Origin: Devosia ureilytica
GTDB taxonomy: Bacteria > Pseudomonadota > Alphaproteobacteria > Rhizobiales > Devosiaceae
NCBI RefSeq assembly: GCF_024273195.1
Contig: NZ_JAMZCU010000003.1
Coordinates: 637,146-701,145, forward strand
Direction of reading: 5' to 3'
Length of the DNA: 64,000 nt
The notes below the pieces were generated by a model. That model made no database searches. It had not been told where the DNA came from and worked only from the letters and a program-made list of their open reading frames with translations. The position numbers and the translations under genes were made by a program. This document shows positions 32,034 through 41,932 of the stretch, in pieces. Each line of letters begins with the position of its first letter. Positions within the stretch are counted from its first letter, which is position 1.

Positions 32034-35000
32034 TTACTGCGCGAACGCGTCGTCAAGGAATGCCTGGAGCTGGGCCAGATGCGTGCGCATCAGCCCGGTC
32101 GCGGGCGATGCGGCGGCTGGACGGCCGACATAACGCACGCGCTGGCCGGTGCGGCCCATCTGGTCCAGAACCCACTCGACATAGGGCTGGATAAACGCCC
32201 AGGCTCCCATGTTGCGCGGCTCTTCCTGGCACCAGACCACTTCAGCATTGGGGAAACGGCCGAGTTCGTCCAGCACGGCCTTGGCCGGGAACGGATAGAG
32301 CTGCTCGACGCGCAGCAGATAGACATCGTCGATGCCCTTCTTTTCGCGGTCTTCGAGCAGATCGTAATAGACCTTGCCGGTGCACAGCACCACGCGGCGG
32401 ATCTTGTCATCCGCAGCCAGTTTGATTGTGGTCTTGGGCAGGCCGGGCGCCTCGGCATCGTCCCACAGCAGGCGATGGAAGACACTGTCGGGACCGAGTT
32501 CCACCAGACCCGAAACCGCACGCTTGTGGCGCAACAGGCTCTTTGGCGTCATCAGGATCAACGGCTTGCGGAAGTCGCGCTTCAGCTGCCGCCTGAGGAT
32601 GTGGAAATAATTGGCCGGGGTCGTGCAATTGGCGACCTGCATATTGTCTTCGGCGCAAAGCTGCAGGAAGCGCTCGGGACGTGCCGACGAATGCTCCGGC
32701 CCCTGCCCTTCATAGCCATGCGGCAACAGCATCACGAGGCCCGACATGCGGAACCACTTGCGCTCACCCGAGGAGATGAACTGGTCGATCACCACCTGGG
32801 CGCCGTTGACGAAATCGCCGAACTGAGCTTCCCACAAAGTCAGCGCTTTGGGCTCGGCCAGCGAATAGCCATACTCAAAACCCAGCACTGCTTCTTCCGA
32901 GAGCATCGAGTTGATGACCTCGTAGCGCGCCTGGTCGGCATGCAGGTTGTTGAGCGGCGTATAAGTCTTGGCCTCGACCTGCTGGTCGTTGAGCACCGAG
33001 TGGCGCTGGCTGAAGGTGCCGCGTTCGCAGTCCTGGCCGCTCAGGCGCACCGGATTGCCTTCGGCAACCAGCGTACCGAACGCGAGGGCCTCGGCGGTCG
33101 CCCAGTCGATACCCTCGCCCGATTCAATGGCGCTCAGGCGATTGTCCATGAAGCGCTTGACGGTCTTGTGGACGTTGAAATCGGCTGGAACCTGCGCCAG
33201 CTTGGTGCCGATTTCGACCAGCTTCTCCATGGCAACGCCGGTCTCGCCACGCCGCGGACCTTCATCCTCGGCCGGCTTGAAGCTCTTCCACTGCCCGTCC
33301 AGCCAGTCGGCCTTGTTGGGACGATAATCCTGCCCGGCTTCGAACTCGGCTTCGAGCGTCGCGCGCCAGTCAGCCTTGAGCTTGTCAATTTCGGCCTGGC
33401 TGACCAGTCCCTCGCCGATCAGCTTTTCCGAATAGAGCTCCAGCGTCGTCTTGTGACCCCGGATCTTGGAATACATCGTGGGCTGGGTGAAGCTGGGCTC
33501 GTCGCCTTCATTGTGGCCAAAGCGACGATAGCAGAACATGTCGATGACGACCGGTCGGCCGAACTTCTGGCGATATTCCACCGCCACCTTGGCTGCAAAG
33601 ACGACAGCTTCTGGATCATCGCCGTTCACATGCAGCACCGGCGCCTCGATCATCTTGGCGACGTCGGTCGGATAGGGCGAGGAGCGCGAATACATCGGGC
33701 TCGTGGTGAAGCCGATCTGGTTGTTGATCACGAAGTGGATCGAGCCACCCGTGCGATGTCCCTTGAGGCCCGAAAGCCCCAGGCACTCGGCGATCACGCC
33801 CTGGCCGGCGAAGGCCGCATCGCCATGGATCAACAGGGGCAGCACCATGGAGCGGTCCGGCTTGCCGTCAGTGGCGATGTTCACCAACTTGGCGTCGGGC
33901 GCGATATACTGGTCCTGCTTGGCGCGGGCCTTGCCCAGCACCACCGGATCGACGATTTCGAGATGGCTCGGATTGGCCGTCAGGGACAGGTGCACCTTGT
34001 TGCCATCGAAGTCGCGGTCCGACGAAGCACCCAGATGGTACTTCACGTCGCCCGAACCCTCTACGTCGTCGGGATAGAAAGCGCCGCCCTTGAACTCGTG
34101 GAACAGGGCGCGATGGGGCTTCTGCATCACCTGCGTCAGCACATTGAGGCGTCCGCGGTGGGCCATGCCCAACACGATGTCCTTGATGCCCATGGCACCG
34201 CCGCGCTTGATGATCTGCTCGAGCGCCGGAATGGTGGCCTCACCGCCATCAAGGCCAAAGCGCTTGGTGCCGGTATATTTGACGTCGATGAACTTTTCGA
34301 AGCCTTCGGCCTCGACCAGCTTGGAAAGGATCGCCTTCTTGCCCTCGGGGGTGAAGGTGATTTCCTTGTCCGGCCCCTCGATGCGCTCCTGAATCCACTG
34401 CTTGGCTTCAGGATCGGAGATATGCATGAACTCGATGCCCAGCGTACCGCAATAGGTGCGCTTGAGGATCGCCAGCATCTCGGGGATGGTGGCGTATTCG
34501 ACGCCCAGATAGTTGTCGATGAAGATCTTGCGGCCGAAATCGGCTTCCGTGAACCCATAGCTTTTGGGGTCCAGCTCGGGCGCCGGTTCGTCGGTCTTGA
34601 GCTTGAGCGGATCGAGATCGGCATGCAGGTGTCCGCGCATGCGATAGGCCCGGATCATCATGATGGCGCGGATCGAGTCGCGCGTCGCCTGCAGCACATC
34701 AGCTGCGTTCGGCGCCGGCTTGCCCTCGGCAGCGGCCTTCTTGCCCACGGCCTTTTCGACCTTGAGTGCAGCATTACCCCAGTCGCCGTCCAGCGCGCTG
34801 ACCAGGTCGCCGCCCTCGGCGGGCGGCCAGTCCTTGCGGCCCCAGCTTGCGCCATCGGCGTTTTTCTGGGCCTCGGCCTGGCTGTCATCGAGCCTTGAAA
34901 AGAAGCTCGACCAGGTCTCATCCACGCTGGAAGGATCGGTTTTGAACTGGGAATACAATTGTTCGATGTAGTCGGCGTTCCCCCCATAGAGGAACGAGGT

Positions 35001-35036
35001 CAGCAAGAACGCGTCGTTCTTTTCCTGTCGTGTCAT
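32034..35036 (-). CDS. sucA: 2-oxoglutarate dehydrogenase E1
   Basis: 1000 residues from ATG 35036, the usual rhizobial length; an in-frame upstream start at 35201 lacks support. The N terminus (NDAFLLTSFLYGGNADYIEQLY) is the E2-binding helix typical of this enzyme. Thiamine diphosphate-dependent core motifs include GMAHRGRLNVL near residue 290, HGDAAFAGQGV near 405 and RRFGHNEGDEPSFTQP near 500; the transketolase-like domain ends with VVWCQEEPRNMGAW. It decarboxylates 2-oxoglutarate and passes the succinyl group to SucB. Confidence 0.97.
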   Translation of the reverse strand: MTRQEKNDAFLLTSFLYGGNADYIEQLYSQFKTDPSSVDETWSSFFSRLDDSQAEAQKNADGASWGRKDWPPAEGGDLVSALDGDWGNAALKVEKAVGKKAAAEGKPAPNAADVLQATRDSIRAIMMIRAYRMRGHLHADLDPLKLKTDEPAPELDPKSYGFTEADFGRKIFIDNYLGVEYATIPEMLAILKRTYCGTLGIEFMHISDPEAKQWIQERIEGPDKEITFTPEGKKAILSKLVEAEGFEKFIDVKYTGTKRFGLDGGEATIPALEQIIKRGGAMGIKDIVLGMAHRGRLNVLTQVMQKPHRALFHEFKGGAFYPDDVEGSGDVKYHLGASSDRDFDGNKVHLSLTANPSHLEIVDPVVLGKARAKQDQYIAPDAKLVNIATDGKPDRSMVLPLLIHGDAAFAGQGVIAECLGLSGLKGHRTGGSIHFVINNQIGFTTSPMYSRSSPYPTDVAKMIEAPVLHVNGDDPEAVVFAAKVAVEYRQKFGRPVVIDMFCYRRFGHNEGDEPSFTQPTMYSKIRGHKTTLELYSEKLIGEGLVSQAEIDKLKADWRATLEAEFEAGQDYRPNKADWLDGQWKSFKPAEDEGPRRGETGVAMEKLVEIGTKLAQVPADFNVHKTVKRFMDNRLSAIESGEGIDWATAEALAFGTLVAEGNPVRLSGQDCERGTFSQRHSVLNDQQVEAKTYTPLNNLHADQARYEVINSMLSEEAVLGFEYGYSLAEPKALTLWEAQFGDFVNGAQVVIDQFISSGERKWFRMSGLVMLLPHGYEGQGPEHSSARPERFLQLCAEDNMQVANCTTPANYFHILRRQLKRDFRKPLILMTPKSLLRHKRAVSGLVELGPDSVFHRLLWDDAEAPGLPKTTIKLAADDKIRRVVLCTGKVYYDLLEDREKKGIDDVYLLRVEQLYPFPAKAVLDELGRFPNAEVVWCQEEPRNMGAWAFIQPYVEWVLDQMGRTGQRVRYVGRPAAASPATGLMRTHLAQLQAFLDDAFAQ

Positions 35037-35426
35037 CGCTTGTGTCGCAGGACCTTGCGCCCTGCCATCCTTCTCAACGAACCGGCTTCGAGGATCGGAG
35101 CCAGTGCCAATGCGGTCATCCATAAAGTGGGGCGAATATTGACCGCGTTTCCTTTGTAACTTGTTAAGACTTGCGGCGCTCCGCACGGCACCGCGGTTCA
35201 CTCAATTGTGCTTTAGGCCGGCACGGTCCGGGCTTAGCACCGAACCGTGACCGAAGCGCGACCGACATTGGTCGCAATGGGGGCTCAGGGCGCGCATTTG
35301 CGACCAACCCCATCACCACGCAGAGCCACCCTCGGGCTCGATCCGAGGGCCGCCATTCACACGTTTTGGGCTGCCGGCTTTGCGGCCGAAAGGTCCTCGG
35401 GACAAGCCCGAGGTTAGCCCGAACAA
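35037..35426. other. 390-bp gap: sucA promoter region with palindromic repeats
   Basis: This region holds the sucA leader and two hairpins of the CCCTCGGG/CCCGAGGG type: 35329-35349 and 35395-35413. The second lies just past the sucD stop and may act as a weak terminator. No credible gene is seen; short frames here lack ribosome sites. Confidence 0.6.
35329..35413. repeat. Palindromic repeat pair (CCCTCGG...CCGAGGG family)
   Basis: CCCTCGG at 35329-35335 pairs with CCGAGGG at 35343-35349; CCTCGGG at 35395-35401 pairs with CCCGAGG at 35407-35413. Related copies occur at 40484-40556 and, degenerate, at 54522-54542. Confidence 0.6.
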
Positions 35427-36332
35427 TCAGCTCTTGAGCACTTCCGCCAGCGTCGCGCCGATGCGCGCCGGCGAAGCCGATACCTTGATCCCGGCCGCTT
35501 CCATGGCCTGGATCTTTTCTTCAGCGCCGCCCTTGCCGCCAGAGATCACGGCGCCGGCATGGCCCATGGTGCGACCCGGAGGTGCGGTACGACCAGCGAT
35601 GAAGCCAGCCATTGGCTTCTTGCGACCCTTCTTGGCCTCATCGATGAGGAACTGGGCCGCTTCTTCTTCGGCGGAACCGCCGATTTCACCGATCATGATG
35701 ATCGACTTGGTGGCTTCGTCGGCCAGGAACATTTCGAGCATGTCGATGAATTCGGTGCCCTTGACCGGGTCGCCGCCGATACCGACAGCGGTGGTCTGGC
35801 CCAGGCCTTCATTGGTGGTCTGGAACACAGCTTCATAGGTAAGCGTGCCGCTTCGAGAAACAATACCAACCGAGCCCTTCGAGAAGATGGAGCCGGGCAT
35901 GATGCCGATCTTGCATTCTTCCGGCGTCAGCACGCCAGGGCAGTTCGGCCCGATCAGTCGCGACTTGGACTTTTCGAGCTTGGCCTTGACCCGCACCATG
36001 TCCATGACTGGCACGCCTTCCGTGATGCAGACGATCAGCTCGATCTCGGCGTCGATGGCTTCCTCGATGGCAGCGGCAGCGCCGGCCGGCGGCACATAGA
36101 TCACCGAGGCATTGGCGCCGGTCTTGTCCTTGCCTTCGGCAACCGAGGTGAAGATTGGCAATTCGGTGCCATCGACACCCGAGGACCAGACTTCGCCGCC
36201 CTTCTTGGGATGGGTACCACCCACCATCTTGGTGCCGAAGTAGGCCAGTGCCTGTTCGGTGTGGAAGGTGCCGGTCTTGCCGGTCAGGCCCTGAACCAGA
36301 ACCTTGGTATCTTTGTTGACGAGAATGGACAT
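35427..36332 (-). CDS. sucD: Succinyl-CoA synthetase alpha subunit
   Basis: 301 residues. CoA-binding Rossmann domain at the N terminus ([17 protein letters not shown] near residue 13), ligase domain with [19 protein letters not shown] near 125, and the active-site phosphohistidine in [14 protein letters not shown] near 250. With SucC it interconverts succinyl-CoA and succinate with nucleotide triphosphate formation. Normally it follows sucC directly; here a 528-bp gene for a secreted protein lies between them. Confidence 0.96.
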   Translation of the reverse strand: MSILVNKDTKVLVQGLTGKTGTFHTEQALAYFGTKMVGGTHPKKGGEVWSSGVDGTELPIFTSVAEGKDKTGANASVIYVPPAGAAAAIEEAIDAEIELIVCITEGVPVMDMVRVKAKLEKSKSRLIGPNCPGVLTPEECKIGIMPGSIFSKGSVGIVSRSGTLTYEAVFQTTNEGLGQTTAVGIGGDPVKGTEFIDMLEMFLADEATKSIIMIGEIGGSAEEEAAQFLIDEAKKGRKKPMAGFIAGRTAPPGRTMGHAGAVISGGKGGAEEKIQAMEAAGIKVSASPARIGATLAEVLKS

Positions 36333-36397
36333 CTGTTTCTCTTCCGTCTTCGGGCGCCAGGCGCCGCATTCATGCCCGCATCAGAACGGGCGGTTTA

Positions 36398-36925
36398 CTA
36401 TTCGCTCGAAGCGTTTTTCGGCGTAATGATGGTGAGCTGGATGACGAAACCGACGTCGTCCCAATGGGTAATCAGCAGGGTATTGTCATTGTCCGAACCC
36501 TTGAGGCTGGCGTAGCTGCCCCCGTTTTCGGTCTCGACATTGCCCTGGTAGCGCTCAAGCGCCGCGAGGGCCGCAATCACGGCCTCGCCAGCACCCTTGG
36601 GTTCGGCGACATCGAGCCGGCAATAGCCCAGCGTTGCCTGAGGATAGCTTTCCACCAGGGCGAACACATCGCCCCAGCCCATGCCCGGGATTTCGCGGGT
36701 GGCTGCATAGGACCGGATGAACGGGCTTTCCGCATCCTGGTCATAGGCATCCCAACCTGCGGCAATGGCGGCATCGACCGCCATCACGTCACCCTTGGCA
36801 AAACTCTCGCACACGCCCAGCGCCGCCACGGCCTCTTCGACCGGCGACGACTTGGTCTTGCCCTGGGCCATGGCTGGCTGAACAGCCAGCATCAGGCCCA
36901 GCAATAGCGCGAGACCGGTTCGCAT
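36398..36925 (-). CDS. Secreted protein of unknown function between sucC and sucD, 175 aa
   Basis: ATG 36925 lies four bases after the sucC stop, and GAGGTG just before it can serve as ribosome site. Signal peptide MRTGLALLLGLMLAVQPAMA, then a mature domain of about 155 residues with two cysteines (LGVCESF and LGYCRLD) and acidic character, ending in a short beta-rich segment (NTLLITHWDDVGFVIQLTII). It is translationally linked to sucC and followed by sucD after 65 bases. I recognise no family. Being in the sucCD transcript, it would be made with the TCA enzymes although exported. Confidence 0.75.
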   Translation of the reverse strand: MRTGLALLLGLMLAVQPAMAQGKTKSSPVEEAVAALGVCESFAKGDVMAVDAAIAAGWDAYDQDAESPFIRSYAATREIPGMGWGDVFALVESYPQATLGYCRLDVAEPKGAGEAVIAALAALERYQGNVETENGGSYASLKGSDNDNTLLITHWDDVGFVIQLTIITPKNASSE

Positions 36926-36929
36926 CACC

Positions 36930-38123
36930 TCAGCCCTGCACAGCCTTGACGATCTTCTGGGCAGCATCGTCCAGGTCATCAGCCGAGATGACATTGAGGC
37001 CGGACTGATCGAGGATTTCCTTGCCTTCCTTGACCCGGGTGCCTTCGAGGCGAACCACCAGCGGCACTTCAAGACCAACTTCCTTGACCGCGGCGATCAC
37101 GCCCTCGGCAATGACGTCGCAGCGCATGATGCCGCCAAAGATGTTGACCAGGATGCCCTTCACGGCCGGATCGGCAGTGATGATCTTGAATGCAGCCGTC
37201 ACCTTCTCCTTGGAGGCGCCGCCACCAACGTCGAGGAAGTTGGCAGGCTCAGCGCCATAGAGCTTGATGATGTCCATGGTGGACATGGCAAGACCTGCGC
37301 CATTGACCATGCAGCCGATGTTGCCGTCGAGGGCCACATAAGCGAGGTCATACTTGGAGGCTTCGATTTCCTTGGCGTCTTCTTCGGAAAGATCGCGCAG
37401 GGGCTTGAGCTCCTCGTGGCGGAACGCAGCATTGTTGTCGAAGCTGACCTTGGCATCGAGCACGCGCAGACGCCCATTGGTCATCACGATCAGGGGGTTC
37501 ACTTCCAGAAGGCTCATATCCTTCTCGGTGAACGCCTTGTAGAGGATCGGGAACAGCGCCTTGCCATCTTCAGCCGCAGCGCCTTCGAGTTCATAAGCCG
37601 CGTTGATCTTGGCCACATCGTCAGCGGTCACGCCAGCCACCGGATCGATGGCGACCGTGATGATCTTTTCGGGCGTGTGCTCGGCCACGGCCTCGATATC
37701 CATGCCGCCTTCGGTCGAAACGACGAAGCTCACCTTGGAGGTGGCGCGGTCGACCAGCAGCGAGCAGTAGAGTTCGCGGGCAATATCAGCGCCGTCTTCG
37801 ATATAGAGGCGGTTGACCTGCTTGCCATGCTCGCCGGTCTGCTTGGTCACCAGGGTGTTGCCCAGCATTTCCTTGGAGAACGCGACCACATCGTCGATGG
37901 ACTTGGCCAGGCGCACGCCGCCCTTGGCATCGGGGCCCAGTTCCTTGAACTTGCCCTTGCCGCGGCCGCCGGCATGGATCTGGCTCTTGACCACATAAAG
38001 CGGGCCGGGCAGCGACTTGGCAGCCGCTTCAGCCTCGTCGGCCGAGAAAATGGCAACGCCCGAAGCAACCGGCGCGCCGTATTCCTTCAGCAGCGCCTTG
38101 GCCTGGTGTTCATGGATATTCAT
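36930..38123 (-). CDS. sucC: Succinyl-CoA synthetase beta subunit
   Basis: 397 residues from ATG 38123, beginning [19 protein letters not shown] as in nearly all SucC. ATP-grasp domain (about 1-240, [17 protein letters not shown] near residue 46) and a C-terminal CoA-ligase domain with [21 protein letters not shown] near 280. Upstream frames run into the mdh terminator and are excluded. It forms the synthetase with SucD. It is separated from mdh by a terminator, so it likely has its own promoter. Confidence 0.96.
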   Translation of the reverse strand: MNIHEHQAKALLKEYGAPVASGVAIFSADEAEAAAKSLPGPLYVVKSQIHAGGRGKGKFKELGPDAKGGVRLAKSIDDVVAFSKEMLGNTLVTKQTGEHGKQVNRLYIEDGADIARELYCSLLVDRATSKVSFVVSTEGGMDIEAVAEHTPEKIITVAIDPVAGVTADDVAKINAAYELEGAAAEDGKALFPILYKAFTEKDMSLLEVNPLIVMTNGRLRVLDAKVSFDNNAAFRHEELKPLRDLSEEDAKEIEASKYDLAYVALDGNIGCMVNGAGLAMSTMDIIKLYGAEPANFLDVGGGASKEKVTAAFKIITADPAVKGILVNIFGGIMRCDVIAEGVIAAVKEVGLEVPLVVRLEGTRVKEGKEILDQSGLNVISADDLDDAAQKIVKAVQG

Positions 38124-38180
38124 CGTTTTCCCCTTGGGTGGGCAGTTTGTCATCCGGCATTTCTGGAGCCGGAAAGCCAA

Positions 38181-38205
38181 AAGCCGCTGGCTGAACCAGC
38201 GGCTT
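38181..38205 (-). terminator. Terminator after mdh
   Basis: AAGCCGCTGG and CCAGCGGCTT form a perfect 10-bp stem with a 5-base loop, seven bases past the mdh stop, followed on the minus strand by TTTTGGC. Confidence 0.8.
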
Positions 38206-38211
38206 GTTGTG

Positions 38212-39180
<969 letters not shown>

Positions 39181-39314
39181 TCATCCCGGACTGCGTTGAA
39201 TTGGCGCACGTCTTAACCCTGTCAGCACAGCCGGGCAAGTGAACCCTTCGTCGTAATCCCGGAATCTGCCTTGCTCATGGGCGATGGGGGTATGCCTTTT
39301 GGGCAAACGTCATA

Positions 39315-40466
39315 CTATTGGGACGACTCGGCGGGCGCCGCATCACGCAGCCCCTTGCCCAGATATTCCTCCGACTGCATTTCGGTCAGCCGCGACAGCG
39401 TGCGCTGAAACTCGAACGCCGTCCTGTCGTCCGCGCCCAATTGCTCAAGCGGCACCGCGAAACTGGCTGCCAGTTTGACGCCCCGGTCATAGAGCGAGTC
39501 GATGAGAAGGATAAACCGCTTGGCCGCATCCGAACGCGTGCGGTCCATCTGCTGCACATCGTCGAGCACCAGGGAATCGAACTGATGGGCAATACGTACG
39601 AAGTCGCGCGTCCCCAGCGGTTTTTCACACAGATCGGAAAAACCAAACCGCGCGGCGCCCATAGCCATCAGCGGCACCGGAATTTGCCGGCCAATGCTCT
39701 CCACCACCCCCGGCGAACCTGGTTCGCCCCCGGTAATGCGCAACCACATCTTGTCCATTGCTATGCGCACTTCGGGTCCGCTGCCGAAGGCATAGACCTG
39801 CTGGCCCGCAAACTTGAGGCGCCGGTAATCCTGCTGGCTCGGCAGGTCGGCAACCACGGTCTTCTCCTTGAGGAGCGCGATGAACGGCAGGAACAGCTGC
39901 CGGTTGAGCCCATCCTTGTAGAGCCCGTCCGGCACCACATTGGATGTTGCTACCAGCGTCACTCCGCCGGCAAACAGCTTTGAGAATAGCCGGTCGAGCA
40001 GCATGGCATTGGCAATGTCGTGCACGTGAAATTCATCCAGGCACAGCAACCGCAACCCGGACTTGAGGATCGGCTTGACCACCGCCGCCACCGGATCGGC
40101 ATCATCGTCCTTGCCGCGCGGCGACTTGCGGAAGGCGGCGATCCCCGCATGCACCTCGTCCATGAACTCATGGAAATGCACCCGCCGCTTTTCCCTCAGT
40201 GGCACCGCGGAAAAGAACAGGTCCATCAACATGGTCTTGCCGCGCCCGACCTCGCCATGAAGATAGAGCCCGCGCACGGATTTGGCCGGCTTTTCAAAAA
40301 AGCCGAAGACCCTTCGGGGCTTGTGAGAAACGAGGTCCGACAGCACCCGGTCCAGTTCCCGCGCCGCGTCAACCTGTGCTGGATCGGGGGTCAGGGCGCC
40401 CCGGGCAACAAGCTCGTGATAGGCGGCAAGAACGGAATTCTTGTGTGCGGTGGTACTTGAAGACAT
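39315..40466 (-). CDS. zapE: AFG1/ZapE family ATPase
   Basis: 383 residues from ATG 40466. Walker A GEVGRGKTMLMDLFF near residue 68 and Walker B LLCLDEFHVHDIANAML near 140, with the conserved GLYLHG and FHEFMDEVH family stretches. ZapE is a cell-division-associated ATPase that affects FtsZ ring stability in Escherichia coli; the mitochondrial homologue AFG1/LACE1 acts in protein quality control. It is usually adjacent to mdh in Alphaproteobacteria, as here (140 bases upstream). Confidence 0.93.
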   Translation of the reverse strand: MSSSTTAHKNSVLAAYHELVARGALTPDPAQVDAARELDRVLSDLVSHKPRRVFGFFEKPAKSVRGLYLHGEVGRGKTMLMDLFFSAVPLREKRRVHFHEFMDEVHAGIAAFRKSPRGKDDDADPVAAVVKPILKSGLRLLCLDEFHVHDIANAMLLDRLFSKLFAGGVTLVATSNVVPDGLYKDGLNRQLFLPFIALLKEKTVVADLPSQQDYRRLKFAGQQVYAFGSGPEVRIAMDKMWLRITGGEPGSPGVVESIGRQIPVPLMAMGAARFGFSDLCEKPLGTRDFVRIAHQFDSLVLDDVQQMDRTRSDAAKRFILLIDSLYDRGVKLAASFAVPLEQLGADDRTAFEFQRTLSRLTEMQSEEYLGKGLRDAAPAESSQ

Positions 40467-40483
40467 GAACTGATCCGTGGCCG

Positions 40484-40556
40484 CCCTCGGGCCTGACCCG
40501 AAGGTCAATCGCCACACCCATTGCGTTGAGAGTGACCCTCGGGTCAAGCCCGGGGG
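40484..40556. repeat. Palindromic repeat pair (CCCTCGGG family), copy
   Basis: CCCTCGG at 40484 pairs with CCCGAAGG ending at 40503, and CCCTCGGG at 40536-40543 with CCCGGGGG at 40549-40556. It resembles the pair at 35329-35413. Confidence 0.55.
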
Positions 40557-40593
40557 CGGAACAGGGGATGAAGGGGCGTCCTTGAGAATAAAA

Positions 40594-40618
40594 AAGCCGG
40601 CCCTGGCGGACCGGCCTT
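40594..40618 (-). terminator. Terminator after Omp19-like gene
   Basis: AAGCCGG-CC and GG-CCGGCCTT form a stem with a small bulge, seven bases past the stop, followed on the minus strand by TTTTTTATTC. Confidence 0.7.
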
Positions 40619-40624
40619 CAAACC

Positions 40625-41221
40625 TCAGCGGGCCATGGAGACGGCCTGGCCGCCGCCCATGGTGCCGATGTAGCGCCCGCCCGAAGGGGCGAGGAAAGCA
40701 GCGATATTGCCGTTCTCATCATAGAGCTGAAGCTGGCTGCCCACCTGCTGCCAGCCCGTCACCGACGCGATCTGCGGCACGGTGCAGCCCGGCGCCGAGG
40801 CGCGGTAGTAATTGGTGCCGGTCTTGGCAGTCAGCGGCAGGTTGAGGCGGCAGTTCTGGCCGGCGGCCACAACGTTCCAGGCACCCTCGGGGCCGGTCGA
40901 TACGCCGCTCGTCAATGGCGCGCCCACAGTGGTGATCGAGCTATTGGCGCCAAGGGCCGCCGTGGTGGTGGTCGTCGTGGCTGTCTGACCACCCAGAACC
41001 GGCTGGCCAGAAAGACCTGCGGCCGGCGTGCCGGTCGCGCCGATGGCCGGCAGCGAGGTCTGCTGCACGGTGGAATTCTGCACCGGCTGTAACTGCTGGG
41101 GCTGGCCCACGACGTTCAGATTGGCGGTATTGGTCCGACTGGACGGAGAACAGGCCGCCGCCAGTAGGGCGAGGGCCGTAAGGCCGGCTACGGATGAAGC
41201 GCCGCGCTTCCAATCCTGCAT
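40625..41221 (-). CDS. omp19: Omp19-like lipoprotein with AprI/Inh protease-inhibitor domain
   Basis: 198 residues. Lipoprotein signal peptide with lipobox LLAAAC (Cys at about residue 24), a long low-complexity linker rich in Gln, Thr and Ala (30-100), and a C-terminal domain of about 95 residues (EGAWNVVAAGQNCRLNLPLT to GRYIGTM) with two cysteines, typical of Inh/AprI and Brucella Omp19. Omp19 is an outer-membrane lipoprotein that inhibits host and microbial proteases. A well-formed housekeeping promoter lies upstream and a terminator downstream, so the gene is monocistronic. Confidence 0.9.
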   Translation of the reverse strand: MQDWKRGASSVAGLTALALLAAACSPSSRTNTANLNVVGQPQQLQPVQNSTVQQTSLPAIGATGTPAAGLSGQPVLGGQTATTTTTTAALGANSSITTVGAPLTSGVSTGPEGAWNVVAAGQNCRLNLPLTAKTGTNYYRASAPGCTVPQIASVTGWQQVGSQLQLYDENGNIAAFLAPSGGRYIGTMGGGQAVSMAR

Positions 41222-41268
41222 TGATCACTCCTGCCGCTAGGCTTAATGCACATTAACACTTGTGGCGG

Positions 41269-41297
41269 CTTATAACCAAAGCCACCGAATGGTTCAA
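41269..41297 (-). promoter_or_regulatory. Predicted sigma-70-type promoter for omp19
   Basis: On the minus strand TTGAAC (41297-41292), 17 bases and TATAAG (41274-41269), 47 bases before the start codon. TTAATG-CA-CATTAA (41243-41256) is an inverted repeat in the leader. Confidence 0.65.
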
Positions 41298-41487
41298 TCG
41301 CCCGACCCGCATCAATCCCGCTCTCAGAGACTGTCTGAAAATTCGCTCTGGCGAGCCAGTTGGCGTGGTTTTCCAGCACCGGCGCGCAGCGTACATTCTG
41401 TGCGTGAGCACCGGAAGCGCAGAAAATTGCGCCAGATGGCCGTCAAAGTAGAATTTACGAACCGTCTCCCACACCAATGTGGCTGAT

Positions 41488-41721
41488 TTAGGGGGCAGAC
41501 CCCTGCATGTCCTTGAGCAGGTCGGTGGCCAGAAGCGTGGCGTCGGCCACTTCGTCCTCGGGCACCTCAACGATAAACCCCTCTGGGCCGAAAAGGTTCG
41601 GCACCCCCGGCAATCCCCCCTCGCGCGGATCGAGCGGGTGAAACCCATGCGCGCGCAGCGCCACGATCAGCACCCGCGCGATCGACTGGTTTTTCACCTG
41701 AATAATGGGGGCAAATTTCAT
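41488..41721 (-). CDS. Small DUF2007-like protein, 77 aa
   Basis: ATG 41721 with GGAG seven to ten bases upstream is preferred over an earlier start at 41802. The sequence runs from MKFAPIIQVKNQSIARVLIV through GFHPLDPREGGLPGVPNLFG to VEVPEDEVADATLLATDLL. The ferredoxin-like layout with an invariant V-P-x-x-x-x-x-A segment resembles the DUF2007 putative signal-transducing protein family. No enzymatic residues are visible. It reads toward omp19 across a 266-base gap and diverges from yejB. Function unknown. Confidence 0.65.
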   Translation of the reverse strand: MKFAPIIQVKNQSIARVLIVALRAHGFHPLDPREGGLPGVPNLFGPEGFIVEVPEDEVADATLLATDLLKDMQGSAP

Positions 41722-41932
41722 GAATGGCTCCGTATTGCCGGTGATCCTGAACAGTTGAGCCGCCATTCGCAAGTGCGTTCGCGTCTGCGCGCCCGCGATC
41801 ACGCAGGCTTGCCATTGGCGCGGCTTGCCAAGTGGTCATCGAAATGTTGCATTGGATCAAAGCCGGGCCCGGCACTGATTTGGATGGCCGGCAGCCACTT
41901 TTTCGATGTGACACGGGGCAACCGGAGCCGGA

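Noticed and set aside
32079..34898. A 939-codon open frame on the plus strand opposite sucA
   Set aside because: It lies wholly antisense to a full-length conserved enzyme, has no ribosome site or recognisable domain, and is explained by high GC and codon bias of sucA.
41253..41648. Minus-strand frames in the gap between the DUF2007-like gene and omp19
   Set aside because: They overlap the DUF2007-like gene in another frame, have no ribosome site, and the region instead holds a good promoter for omp19.
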